NCBI GenBank assembly: GCA_002494165.1
Contig: DLBH01000083.1
Span: forward strand, 1-17,126
Direction: 5' to 3'
Source: Lachnospiraceae bacterium UBA7026
GTDB taxonomy: Bacteria > Bacillota > Clostridia > Lachnospirales > Lachnospiraceae
DNA: 17,126 nt
Shown here: in pieces, positions 1-7,320 of the stretch
How positions within the stretch are numbered: position 1 is the first letter of the stretch
Layout of the letters: the number at the start of each line of letters is the position of its first letter
Position numbers and translations under genes: made by a program
Notes under the pieces: model-generated
The model's input: the letters and a program-made list of their open reading frames with translations, nothing else
The model's database searches: none
Told to the model about the DNA's origin: nothing

Positions 1-171
1 TCTCTTCATCAGGCAAAGAGCCATGAAGTGTCCCACATGGAGACTGTCCGCCGTCGGGTCAAAACCGATATAGAAGGTTGCCTTTCCGTTGTTGATCATC
101 TCGCGGATCTCTTCTTCATTTGTCACCTGGGCAATAAGTCCTCTTGCCACTAATTCCTCATAAATTTTCAT
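1..171 (-). CDS. tyrS: Tyrosyl-tRNA synthetase, N-terminal 57 residues (gene runs off the left edge)
   Basis: Charges tRNA-Tyr with tyrosine in the cytoplasm. The 57 visible residues carry the class I synthetase start: [17 protein letters not shown] at about residues 33-49, where HVGH (45-48) is the HIGH ATP-binding signature typical of bacterial TyrS. The ATG at 169-171 is preceded by an AGGAGG ribosome binding site at 177-182 with normal spacing. The Tyr assignment is supported independently by the T-box leader upstream, whose specifier reads UAC. The C-terminal catalytic loop (KMSKS) and S4 domain lie outside the window. Confidence 0.95.
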   Translation of the reverse strand, partial: MKIYEELVARGLIAQVTNEEEIREMINNGKATFYIGFDPTADSLHVGHFMALCLMKR

Positions 172-334
172 TTTTATCCTCCTGAATTAATTTTTACCTG
201 TTTCATGACTGCCGTCTGGATACCATTCCGGAATCACTCAGGATTCCCACACCAGATTAGCTGTCAAAACCGCCAGCCCATGGGATGCATCTTATGACAT
301 CTCCCCTGATCTGCCCGCAGCCTGCGGCAGGTAC

Positions 335-367
335 AAAAAACCCCGCCCTGCAAAAAGGACGAGGTTA
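335..367 (-). terminator. T-box intrinsic terminator
   Basis: On the minus strand CCTCGTCC (367-360 approx.) pairs fully, with G-U wobbles, with GGGCGGGG, and is followed by six T. It competes with the antiterminator built from the T-box sequence at 374-388. About 160 bases of unstructured-looking leader (172-334) separate it from tyrS; nothing else is recognisable there. Confidence 0.9.
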
Positions 368-641
368 ACAACTCCGTGGTACCACCTTTGTTCATGGATC
401 TGTGCTGCCGGTTTATAATAAACCGTGGCTGATCCACCTTCATTATGACCCACCATCATGGGTCTGCGGGTAACGGCCGCCACCGTCACAGCCTACTTAG
501 GAAGAAATAAGAATCCATCCTGTTCGGTGTGCAACTCGGGAAGGTATTCACCTCTGCCGCTTAGTCGGCCTTTCACCATCCGGCCTCTCTCTGAACTGGC
601 TGACGCAGAAGCTACTCTTTTCCGTCATGGTCTTTATCAAT
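335..641 (-). promoter_or_regulatory. Tyrosine T-box leader of tyrS
   Basis: Leader RNA that senses uncharged tRNA-Tyr and controls read-through into tyrS. Read on the minus strand, a Stem I region has the AGAGAGAGG and GGATGGTG elements (about 600-565). The specifier region GTGAATACC follows, with UAC (Tyr) at 546-544. The conserved T-box antiterminator sequence AAGGTGGTACCACGG lies at 388-374, and a terminator follows directly. The order and spacing are those of a standard glycine-free, transcription-attenuating T-box. Conserved elements and specifier agree with the downstream tyrS, so confidence is high; the exact 5' end is inferred from the promoter. Confidence 0.93.
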
Positions 642-647
642 GAATCT

Positions 648-676
648 ATTCTATAAAATCAATATTTTTTTGTCAA
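648..676 (-). promoter_or_regulatory. Promoter of the tyrS T-box transcript
   Basis: On the minus strand TTGACA (676-671) is followed by a 17-base spacer and TAGAAT (653-648), a near-consensus sigma-A promoter. It would start transcription about 7 bases downstream, just before the T-box Stem I. Confidence 0.85.
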
Positions 677-741
677 TAGAAAATGCTTGAAAATATCTTC
701 TTCCTGCATTTCCCCTTATCCTTCATCCGCCAGTCCAGGGA

Positions 742-1494
742 TCAGCCCACCAGAATATAGCCTCCTGTAGTCCATCTCCTGTGAAAATAAAGATGCCGGT
801 CCCTCTTTATAAGCTGGGGGAACATGTAATTCATAATATCCTTCAGCTCAACCCACTTAAGTCTCTGCATCTTGCCGGACCAGGGCCTGCTGGCAGAGTC
901 GGTCATCACCACCATACCCGCGGCATCGATGCCCAGAAGGATCATGGTGTGGTAGGACCCGGCAAACTTCCTGTCATTGATATCCACCGGCTTGCCCTTT
1001 TCATAGCGGACCCGGCTGGTCTCTATGATCACCGGCCTGCCGGAATAGAGATGGCCCCGGATCTCCAGGGCAGCCGCCCGTCTCTGGAAGGGACCCACAT
1101 AGCGGTTGGGGATCCCCTTGGCCGTCAGAATCGTGGATATACCATAGAGGGATACTGGCATCTCCTTTTTCAGTATATGTCTGTAATTCAGGTTCCAGAC
1201 ATTTTTGGGAAAATACCTTCTCTCCACCTCTTCTATGGTCTTGTCCGGTGTCAGGCCGGCACAGTCCGGACTCCAGGCTGCCAGAATACTGGTGAGACTG
1301 CAGCAGGCACAGCCATGGTGGTTGACATAGTCGCTGTATTTCCCATACTTCATGGCATTCTGCTGGAAGACCGGGTAGACCCTGCCGTCCACCTCCACAT
1401 CCAGCTTCCAGTCATCCAGGCCAGTCATGGGAGACTGGGGAACCAGCAGCTTGTGGCCATGATCATTTTCTTCGAAGACAAAACTAACTTTCAT
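742..1494 (-). CDS. C39-like (papain-fold) cysteine peptidase domain protein, no signal peptide
   Basis: A 250-residue protein resembling the C39-like peptidase family (Peptidase_C39_2 type). The putative catalytic Cys62 sits in HHGCACCSLTSILA, His182 in SYHTMILLGID and Asp199 in VMTDSAS; this Cys/His/Asp order fits the papain-like fold. Gln44 or Gln45 (VFQQNAM) may supply the oxyanion-hole residue. No signal peptide or membrane segment is seen, unlike the paralogous secreted protein at 7403-8839. The two share the block from HGC through SLYG, RPVIIE/NPVIIE, HTM and the terminal GGYILV. The cluster CACC (62-65) is unusual and could bind metal or be redox-active. The start is at 1494, with a weak GGAG about 11 bases upstream. 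It stands alone, and its substrate is unknown. Confidence 0.72.
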   Translation of the reverse strand: MKVSFVFEENDHGHKLLVPQSPMTGLDDWKLDVEVDGRVYPVFQQNAMKYGKYSDYVNHHGCACCSLTSILAAWSPDCAGLTPDKTIEEVERRYFPKNVWNLNYRHILKKEMPVSLYGISTILTAKGIPNRYVGPFQRRAAALEIRGHLYSGRPVIIETSRVRYEKGKPVDINDRKFAGSYHTMILLGIDAAGMVVMTDSASRPWSGKMQRLKWVELKDIMNYMFPQLIKRDRHLYFHRRWTTGGYILVG

Positions 1495-1662
1495 ATTACT
1501 CTATACTCCAATCTATAGGATAATAATTCCTTGTATCCTTGGCTCCGTCCCACCCTTCTCCAGACGGCCAGTTTCAGAAAGTATAACACAAATCAACCCG
1601 GTGTACAAAAATATTCTTCAGGTCAGCCATATGTTTTCTGCATACATTTCATCAAATTATGC

Positions 1663-1668
1663 TATACT
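1663..1668 (+). promoter_or_regulatory. Probable extended -10 promoter of the eutL-like pair
   Basis: TATACT with an upstream TG (ATGCTATACT) lies about 130 bases before the first shell gene. No good -35 is seen. The resulting leader contains two hairpins: CTGCCGG/CCGGCAG at 1689-1709, and AAGGG(1742-1746)/CCCTT(1770-1774) enclosing CCTG/CAGG directly before the ribosome binding site. Confidence 0.5.
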
Positions 1669-1793
1669 ATTTATAAATATTCAGATTCCTGCCGGCCCCG
1701 GCCCGGCAGACCTGAAGGCCCTTTAAAAATGATTTTCAGACAAGGGATTCCTGGACTTTTCAGGCTGTCCCCTTGGAAAGGATATGGGACTAT

Positions 1794-2450
1794 ATGAGAA
1801 AACGTATTGATGTCCATGTGAATATAGAAAAACTGATCCCCCATGTCAACCCGGAGCAGCGCAGACAGTGGGGCGTACCGGAAGACCATCAGAGTGTGGG
1901 CCTGATCAGCTGCGATGATGAGGATGCCATGTATCCTGCCCTCGATGACGCGTCAAAGAAGTCTAAGATCAAGATTCTCCATGTCCAGTGTGTTTACGTA
2001 GGCAAAGATAATACCTGGCACCATTTCAGGCAGGCCAATACCGCCATCATTTCCGGCCCTCTTGTGGCCGATGTGAAGAGCGGCCTGTCCTACGCCAAAG
2101 AATATCTGGAAAGAAGGAGTGACTGTTATCTGGTCCACGAAGATCCGCCTGTCAGCTGTTATGCAGGATGGACTCCCCAGGCCGGCCCCTATTTCCAGGA
2201 CCAGTTCGGCATCCCTGCCGACTCTGCCTACGCCTATTTGGTAGCGGGACCCATGGAAGCTTCTTATGCCCTGGATTTCGCCCTGAAAGCAGGCAAGACC
2301 AAGGTGGCCTCCATGTCTGAAGTAATCACTCGGTCCAATACCATTGACGCTGTCCTCTACGGCACGGAATCTGCCTGCCGGTCTGCCACAGAGGCTTATC
2401 TGCAGGCTGTTGAGCGCTATGCCGCCGACCCATTCAGACTGGAGGTGTAA
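1794..2450 (+). CDS. EutL-type microcompartment shell trimer protein, paralogue 1
   Basis: A 218-residue tandem BMC-domain protein (BMC-T) of the EutL kind, expected to form a trimeric shell tile with a gated central pore. Similarity to EutL runs along the whole length, for example SVGLISCDDEDAMY (35-47), AYAYLVAGPMEASYALDFALKAGKTK (about 145-170) and YGTESACRSATEAYLQAV (189-206). The length matches EutL (about 219) and the neighbouring paralogue exactly. An in-frame TTG at 1773 would add seven residues, but ATG at 1794 has AAAGGA upstream and aligns with the paralogue, so I prefer it. Where EutL and paralogue 2 have an Asp-Asp pair (SDDV/NDDV), this copy has Glu-Asp (43-44), which may change pore ligand preference. 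It is followed after 3 bases by paralogue 2. No other BMC genes are in the window. Confidence 0.88.
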   Translation: MRKRIDVHVNIEKLIPHVNPEQRRQWGVPEDHQSVGLISCDDEDAMYPALDDASKKSKIKILHVQCVYVGKDNTWHHFRQANTAIISGPLVADVKSGLSYAKEYLERRSDCYLVHEDPPVSCYAGWTPQAGPYFQDQFGIPADSAYAYLVAGPMEASYALDFALKAGKTKVASMSEVITRSNTIDAVLYGTESACRSATEAYLQAVERYAADPFRLEV

Positions 2451-2453
2451 TAA

Positions 2454-3110
2454 ATGAATCATGTAAAGATTCCAACCAGAATTACCGGTCAGAAGATTCT
2501 GGCCAATGTCTCTGAAGAATACGCCAGGTCTTTCGGTCTTCCGGAAAACCACCGCTGTGTCGGCTTCTACATGTGCAGCAACGATGATGTGGCCTATCTT
2601 TCCGCCGACGACGCGACCAAGAAGGCCAATATCAAGGTTATCCATGGCCAGACCTATTATGGGGGTAATAAGTACGCTGAGGCTTCCAGGACCGGTACCG
2701 GATATATTATGTTCTCCGCCGAGAAGATCCAGGACATCAAGAGTGCCATGTCCTACATTCAGGACTTCGTGGTTAACCAGTCTGAGCTCTACCGTTTAGA
2801 TGGGGACACCGGTCTGGCTTATTATGCCCAGACCATAGCCAGGACAGGGTCCTACTTTGAAGAATGGTGCCATGTTCCCAAGGGCATGGCCTACAGCTAC
2901 CTGGTCGGTGCCCCGGTGGAAACCGGCTATGCCTTAGACCAGGCCATGAAGGCCGGCAACACCAAACTGGGACGCTTCTGGCCGGCCCCGACCCATGCCA
3001 ACTCCTTAGGCGCCTTGCTCTACGGGACCGAATCCGCCTGCCGGGCCGCCACCGCCGCCTTCATTGAGGCAGTGGACAAGTGCAGCGCCAGGCCTATGGA
3101 CCTGCTCTGA
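2454..3110 (+). CDS. eutL: EutL-type microcompartment shell trimer protein, paralogue 2
   Basis: A 218-residue BMC-T shell protein, closer to canonical EutL than its upstream neighbour. Recognisable blocks are ANVSEEYARSFGLP (17-30), SNDDVAYLSADDATKKA (42-58), a second-domain RTGSYFEEW (130-138), MAYSYLVGAPVETGYALD (145-162) and LLYGTESACRAATAAF (188-203). The two BMC domains span roughly 15-105 and 118-212. The ribosome binding site GGAGG overlaps the end of paralogue 1, so the two are translated from one transcript. In known systems EutL forms the ethanolamine-responsive pore of the ethanolamine utilisation compartment. Here no ammonia lyase, other shell gene or encapsulated dehydrogenase is adjacent, so the substrate is unknown. 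The gene's last codons (PMDLL) resemble the repeat unit that follows. Confidence 0.92.
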   Translation: MNHVKIPTRITGQKILANVSEEYARSFGLPENHRCVGFYMCSNDDVAYLSADDATKKANIKVIHGQTYYGGNKYAEASRTGTGYIMFSAEKIQDIKSAMSYIQDFVVNQSELYRLDGDTGLAYYAQTIARTGSYFEEWCHVPKGMAYSYLVGAPVETGYALDQAMKAGNTKLGRFWPAPTHANSLGALLYGTESACRAATAAFIEAVDKCSARPMDLL

Positions 3111-3145
3111 TCCAGCTAAAAAACAAAGACCGGTCAGACCTGCTT

Positions 3146-3391
3146 TTATCCATGGAAATGCTTAATCTGGAACGGTTTGCTTTACCCATGGAAATGCTTA
3201 ACCGGGAACGGCTTACCTTACCCATGGAAATGCTTAATCTGGAAGGGCTTACTTTACCCATGGAAATGCTTAACCGGGAACGGCTTGCTTTACCCATGGA
3301 AATGCTTAATCTGGAAGGGCTTACTTTACCCATGGAAATGCTTAACCGGGAACGGCTTACCTTACCCATGGGAACACTTAAAACCTGGAAA
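3146..3391 (+). repeat. 36-bp tandem repeat array downstream of the eutL pair
   Basis: Six complete 36-bp units plus a degenerate seventh, with CCATGG centres recurring exactly every 36 bases (ATG at 3152, 3188, 3224, 3260, 3296, 3332, 3368). Units alternate between a TTAATCTGG type and a TTAACCGGG type. Units 2 and 6 are identical, as are units 3 and 5, giving a 72-bp higher-order period. Because 36 is divisible by three and the unit lacks stops, several frames stay open; one plus-strand frame reads MEMLN(L/R)E(R/G) repeatedly. No ribosome binding site supports translation, so I treat it as non-coding 3'-flanking DNA. There are no spacers, so it is not a CRISPR. Confidence 0.93.
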
Positions 3392-3417
3392 GATTTGTTT
3401 TATTCATAGAAACATTA

Positions 3418-3475
3418 AGGCCCTGCTGCCTGCCCCTTACTGTATATAACACAGTAAGGACAGGCCTCAAGGCCT
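3418..3475. terminator. Hairpin between convergent eutL pair and glgB, possible bidirectional terminator
   Basis: CCTGCCCCTTACTGT (3429-3443) pairs with ACAGTAAGGACAGG (3451-3464) over about 14 positions, extended by AGGCC(3418-3422)/GGCCT(3471-3475). T-tracts are poor on both sides (CTCTTTAATT on plus), so termination is inferred from strength and from its place between convergent genes. The 140 bases to the glgB stop show nothing else. Confidence 0.55.
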
Positions 3476-3619
3476 CTTTAATTATTATCCTTCTCATCCG
3501 GGAATCCAGCCTGTGCCAAATCCCCTTCTAAATGATTCTTTCCCCTGTTCTCATAAGTACAGCCATAGGTATAGCCGCCTTAGTCCCCCTATCGGAAGCC
3601 AGACGAACCCCTCCGGAAA

Positions 3620-5521
3620 CTAGTACTTGAAGACAGCCACACCGTAGGCCGGCAGGTCGTAGGCGATGGAGTAGGGCCAGCCGTCACACTCAGCCTTAAC
3701 CGGCTTGTAGGTCTCAGGCCTCTCCTTGCCGCTGCCGCCAAACTCGGCATCATCACTGTTCAGTACCAGGGTATGCTTTCTCATGCAGGTGGTTCCTACC
3801 CGGTAATCCGGCCGGGCTACCGGCGTGAAGTTGATGACAAAGAGCATATTGTTCCTGCCATTAGCAGAGTGTCTTACAAAAGAGAAGATACTCCGGTCCC
3901 CATCGTCGGCATTAATCCACTCAAAGCCTTCCGGCCAGCAGTCATACTCATGAAGGGCCTTATTGTTCTTATAGAGGTGAAGCAGCTTCTGAACCCAGTT
4001 CTGCAGCTGCTGGTTTCTGGGCTCTGCCAGCAGGAACCAGTCGATCTCCCTGGCCTCACTCCACTCTCTGTGCTGGCCGAAGTCCTGGCCCATGAAGAGC
4101 AGCTTCTTGCCCGGGTGGCCAAACATGAAGGCATATCCGGCCATCAGGTTGCGGAACTTGTCGTCATAGAGTCCAGGCATTTTTTCGATCATGGCACACT
4201 TGAGGTGAACCACTTCATCGTGGGACAGAACCAGCATGTAGTTCTCCGCATAATTATAGGACATGGCGAAAGTCATCTTGTTATGATTGAACTTCCTGAA
4301 GTAGGGATCCAGCTTCATGTATTCCAGGAAATCATGCATCCAGCCCATGTTCCACTTGAGGGAGAACTCCAGGCCGCCGTACTCAGCCTTGTCCGTAACC
4401 TTGGGCCAGGCGGTGGACTCCTCGGCGATCATAACCACGCCGGGATTCCTTCCCTTAACTACTGTGTTCAGATGCTTGAAAAACTCGATGGCATCCAGGT
4501 TCTCATTGCCGCCGTACTGATTGGCAACCCACTGGCCATCCTCGCGGCCATAGTCCAGGTAAAGCATGGAAGCCACGGCATCGACCCGGAGACCGTCGAT
4601 ATGATAGTGCTCAACCCAGAAAAGAGCGTTAGAAATCAGGAAATTCTTAACCTCAGTCTTGCTGAAGTCGAAAACCTTGGTACCCCAGTCCGGGTGCTCT
4701 CCCTTCCTGGGATCTGCGTACTCATAGAGACAGCTGCCGTCAAACTCAGCCAGTCCGAAGGCGTCTCTCGGGAAATGGGCCGGTACCCAGTCAAGAATGA
4801 TACCAATATTATTCTTGTGCAGATAATTTACAAAATACTGGAAGTCCTGGGCGGACCCATGACGGGATGTAGGGGCGAAATAATTGGTTACCTGGTAGCC
4901 CCAGGAGCCATCAAAGGGATGCTCCGCGATACCCATCAGCTCAACGTGGGTATAGCCCATCTTTTTAACATATTCTGTCAGCCTCTCAGCCAGCAGCCGG
5001 TAATTGTAGTAGCCATCTTCATCCTCTTCGGATACCGGATGCTTCATCCAGGAGCCGGGATGGACTTCATAGACAGACATGGCACCCTTGCGGTCATTGA
5101 ACTGCTGTCTCTTCTTCATCCATTTGCCATCGCCCCATCTGAAATTAGAGATGTCTGTTACCACAGAAGCGTTGTTGGGTCTCTTCTCTGCCTCAAAGGC
5201 GAAGGGGTCCACCTTCATCAGCTTCTCACCCTTCTGGCTGGTAATGCAATACTTATAGATTCCACCCATGGGGAAGTCTTTGATAAACAATTCATAGATT
5301 CCCAGAGGCTTCAGCCGGGTCATGGGATGAGCCTTATCGTCCCAGCCATTGAAATCCCCTACGATGGATACTGACTTGGCATTCGGTGCCCAGACCGCAA
5401 AATACACACCTTTTTCTTTGCCCTCTTTTACTGGATGTGCACCAAGCTTATTGTAAAGATCATAATGAGTTCCCTTGCCAAACAAATACTGATCATATTC
5501 TGTAACTAAACTTGCAGGCAT
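3620..5521 (-). CDS. glgB: 1,4-alpha-glucan branching enzyme
   Basis: Creates alpha-1,6 branches in glycogen by cleaving and transferring alpha-1,4 chains. The 633-residue protein has an N-terminal CBM48 domain (about 35-125, GDFNGWDDKAHPM) and a GH13 barrel. Motifs are in order: DWVPAHF (244-250), GLRVDAVASMLY with nucleophile Asp314, MIAEEST with acid/base Glu367, and LSHDEVVH with His434-Asp435. It lacks the extra N1 domain of the longer (about 730-residue) E. coli type. After region IV the usual HGKGSL stretch reads HLKCAM, a mild deviation. ATG at 5521 follows an AGGAGG site. No other glycogen gene is adjacent, so it is a stand-alone branching-enzyme gene here. Length and motifs make the family call secure. 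Confidence 0.96.
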   Translation of the reverse strand: MPASLVTEYDQYLFGKGTHYDLYNKLGAHPVKEGKEKGVYFAVWAPNAKSVSIVGDFNGWDDKAHPMTRLKPLGIYELFIKDFPMGGIYKYCITSQKGEKLMKVDPFAFEAEKRPNNASVVTDISNFRWGDGKWMKKRQQFNDRKGAMSVYEVHPGSWMKHPVSEEDEDGYYNYRLLAERLTEYVKKMGYTHVELMGIAEHPFDGSWGYQVTNYFAPTSRHGSAQDFQYFVNYLHKNNIGIILDWVPAHFPRDAFGLAEFDGSCLYEYADPRKGEHPDWGTKVFDFSKTEVKNFLISNALFWVEHYHIDGLRVDAVASMLYLDYGREDGQWVANQYGGNENLDAIEFFKHLNTVVKGRNPGVVMIAEESTAWPKVTDKAEYGGLEFSLKWNMGWMHDFLEYMKLDPYFRKFNHNKMTFAMSYNYAENYMLVLSHDEVVHLKCAMIEKMPGLYDDKFRNLMAGYAFMFGHPGKKLLFMGQDFGQHREWSEAREIDWFLLAEPRNQQLQNWVQKLLHLYKNNKALHEYDCWPEGFEWINADDGDRSIFSFVRHSANGRNNMLFVINFTPVARPDYRVGTTCMRKHTLVLNSDDAEFGGSGKERPETYKPVKAECDGWPYSIAYDLPAYGVAVFKY

Positions 5522-5632
5522 AGCGTAATCCTCCTTGGTTGTGTTGACTGTCCATAACAGGCCAGACCTCTAAAAACATTTTTTAAGTGAAAATACTGAC
5601 TTGTTATAACCATAGTTCTTTAAACTTTTACA

Positions 5633-5638
5633 ATTATA
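5633..5638 (-). promoter_or_regulatory. Extended -10 promoter of glgB
   Basis: On the minus strand ATGGTATAATTG contains TATAAT with a TG one base upstream, about 110 bases before the glgB start. No recognisable -35. Confidence 0.6.
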
Positions 5639-5751
5639 CCATAAAACATTAAGATAGCCCACAAAAAACTGGCAGCGGCAACAAAAAGCTGACAATAAAC
5701 ATAATTAGCAGTTACCAACTACAAAAACCCCAGTAAAAAAAATGACTATAG

Positions 5752-5886
5752 CCACAAACCTGGCTTCAACCACAAACCTGACTTCAACCACAAACCAGCT
5801 TCAACCACAAACCTGGCTTCAACCATAAACCAGCTTCAACCACAAACCTGGCTTCAACCACAAACCTGACCTCAACCACAAAAGCC
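5752..5886. repeat. 17/18-bp minisatellite upstream of glgB
   Basis: About seven and a half units of CCACAAACCTGGCTTCAA and close variants, starting at 5752, 5770, 5788, 5805, 5823, 5840, 5858 and 5876. Two units are one base shorter (CCAGCTTCAA ending), so the array is not frame-preserving. It lies between the ilvE terminator and the glgB promoter. The surrounding 5640-5750 stretch is A-rich and shows no gene. Confidence 0.9.
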
Positions 5887-5924
5887 TGCAGCAAAAATAT
5901 AATATACCGGAATACACGGACAGG

Positions 5925-6001
5925 CAAAAAACATAAAGAAACCCCGGAATACCGGGCCCGGTCTGCTGCTGACGCAGCTGACCACCGGCTCCTTTCCGGG
6001 G
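5925..6001 (-). terminator. Terminator downstream of ilvE
   Basis: A long compound hairpin. CCCCGGAA (6001-5994 on the minus strand) pairs with TTCCGGGG (5949-5942), enclosing CCGGT/ACCGG (5988-5984 with 5962-5958) and a small CTGC/GCAG stem. It is followed on the minus strand by TTTCTTTATGTTTTTT. Confidence 0.85.
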
Positions 6002-6058
6002 TAATTCTATATGTGATGATATTATAACCGGCCGCTCAACCTGCCGGCCGCCACTTTC

Positions 6059-6091
6059 TTATTCAATCACCTTGATTCAGTCTTCAGGAGT
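6059..6091 (-). repeat. Decayed duplicate of the ilvE 3' end
   Basis: On the minus strand this stretch matches the last 11 codons of ilvE including its stop (6163-6131), displaced by 72 bases. The gene encodes APEGWIKVIE-stop (TAG). The copy would read TPED-stop-IKVIE-stop (TAA), so it is non-functional. The intervening 39 bases show no clear third copy. Confidence 0.85.
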
Positions 6092-6130
6092 CCTGGTCCT
6101 GCTAATCCTGAAGCAGCGACAAACTCCCAC

Positions 6131-7156
6131 CTATTCAATCACCTTAATCCAGCCTTCAGGTGCTTCCAGATGACCCATCTGGATACCGGTCAGGGTATCA
6201 TAGAGCTTCTTGGTCCAGGGACCCATCTCTTCCATACCGCTGGGGAAGCAGATCTCCTTGCCATGGTCATTAATCTTTCCAACCGGAGAGATTACAGCAG
6301 CTGTTCCACAAAGACCGCACTCGGCAAAGTCAGCCAGCTCGTCAAAGTAGACCTCTCTGTGCTCCACTTCCATACCCAGATAATGTTCTGCCACATATAC
6401 CAGTGACCTTCTGGTAATGGATGGAAGGATACTGTCGGACTTAGGTGTAACCAGCTTGCCATCCTTGGTGACAAAGATAAAGTTGGCTCCGCCGGTCTCC
6501 TCCACCTTGGTACGGGTCTGGGGATCCAGATAAAGGTTCTCATCAAAGCCCTGGGCATGGGCATCAACAATCGCATGGAGACTCATGGCATAGTTAAGAC
6601 CAGCCTTGATATGGCCGGTTCCATGGGGTGCCGCACGGTCGAAGTCAGAAACCCGGATTACGATGGGCTTTGCCCCTCCTTTAAAATAGGGACCAACGGG
6701 GGTGACAAATACACGGAACTGATACTCATCAGCCGGCTTAACACCAATGACAGGATTACTTCCAAACATGTAAGGACGGATATATAAGGTTGCGCCGGAC
6801 CCAAAAGGAGGAACATAGGCAGCATTTGCCTTGACAGTCTCAACGACAGCCTCAATAAATCTTTCTTCCGGGAATACCGGCATCTCCAGACGTCTGCAGG
6901 AATCTGCAAGACGGGATGCGTTCAGGTCAGGACGGAAACAGACGATATGTCCATCTTCTGTAGTGTAGGCCTTAAGTCCTTCAAATACTGTCTGTGCATA
7001 CTGGAAGACACCTGCACACTCATTGAGAGTGATGTTGGGATCATCGGTCAGTCCGCCCTCATCCCAGGCGCCATCTTTATAATTGGATACATATCTGGCC
7101 TCTGTCGGCTGATATGCAAAACCGAGTTCACTCCAGTTGATATCTTTTTTCTCCAT
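6131..7156 (-). CDS. ilvE: Branched-chain amino acid aminotransferase
   Basis: A PLP-dependent class IV (fold IV) aminotransferase that interconverts leucine, isoleucine and valine with their 2-keto acids using glutamate/2-oxoglutarate. The 341-residue protein belongs to the longer BCAT type. It has QTVFEGLKAY (55-64), LYIRPYMFGSNPVIGV (about 124-139), the Schiff-base lysine Lys184 in GHIKAGLNYAMSL, and VEETGGANFIFV (218-229) with the PLP-pyridine Glu. The start ATG at 7156 follows AAGGAAGGG. It appears monocistronic, with its own promoter and terminator, and is not beside other ilv or leu genes. A duplicate of its last codons lies downstream. Confidence 0.96.
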   Translation of the reverse strand: MEKKDINWSELGFAYQPTEARYVSNYKDGAWDEGGLTDDPNITLNECAGVFQYAQTVFEGLKAYTTEDGHIVCFRPDLNASRLADSCRRLEMPVFPEERFIEAVVETVKANAAYVPPFGSGATLYIRPYMFGSNPVIGVKPADEYQFRVFVTPVGPYFKGGAKPIVIRVSDFDRAAPHGTGHIKAGLNYAMSLHAIVDAHAQGFDENLYLDPQTRTKVEETGGANFIFVTKDGKLVTPKSDSILPSITRRSLVYVAEHYLGMEVEHREVYFDELADFAECGLCGTAAVISPVGKINDHGKEICFPSGMEEMGPWTKKLYDTLTGIQMGHLEAPEGWIKVIE

Positions 7157-7198
7157 AGCTAAACTTCCCTTCCTTGGATTTTAATCATCTAATACCTA

Positions 7199-7247
7199 AT
7201 GAAATAAACATTTCATGATATAAGTGTTAGTATATTTCAGAATTATA
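7199..7247 (-). promoter_or_regulatory. ilvE promoter with a downstream inverted repeat
   Basis: TATAAT at 7247-7242 (minus strand, GTGGTATAATTC, extended -10) with no clear -35. About 25-45 bases downstream lies the inverted repeat ATGAAAT/ATTTCAT (7199-7205 and 7210-7216) with a four-base gap. It falls within the transcribed leader and could be an operator or a small hairpin. Confidence 0.5.
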
Positions 7248-7282
7248 CCACGATTCTGTAGTATTATCTATATATTTACTGC

Positions 7283-7320
7283 AAAAAATATGGAAAACAC
7301 TCATGTTTTCCATATTTTTT
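7283..7320. terminator. AT-rich perfect hairpin between the C39 gene and ilvE
   Basis: Arms of 16 bases match perfectly (AAAAAATATGGAAAAC and its complement) around a six-base loop, so each strand ends in T6. It lies 80 bases past the stop of the upstream minus-strand gene and just before the ilvE promoter, fitting an intrinsic terminator that insulates ilvE. Confidence 0.8.

Noticed and set aside
781..1518. 245-codon plus-strand open frame antisense to the C39-like gene
   Set aside because: The minus-strand frame has the Cys/His/Asp signature and a paralogue in the window; the plus frame has neither.
3146..3391. Possible CRISPR array (36-bp regular repeats)
   Set aside because: Units abut with no unique spacers and no cas genes are present.
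3080..3409. Plus-strand open frame of 109 codons encoding a 12-residue repeat
   Set aside because: It overlaps the eutL-like gene in another frame, has no ribosome binding site, and stays open only because the 36-bp unit lacks stops. The minus strand is open for the same reason.
3773..5374. 533-codon plus-strand open frame antisense to glgB
   Set aside because: glgB is complete with all catalytic motifs on the other strand. The antisense frame has no recognisable domain.
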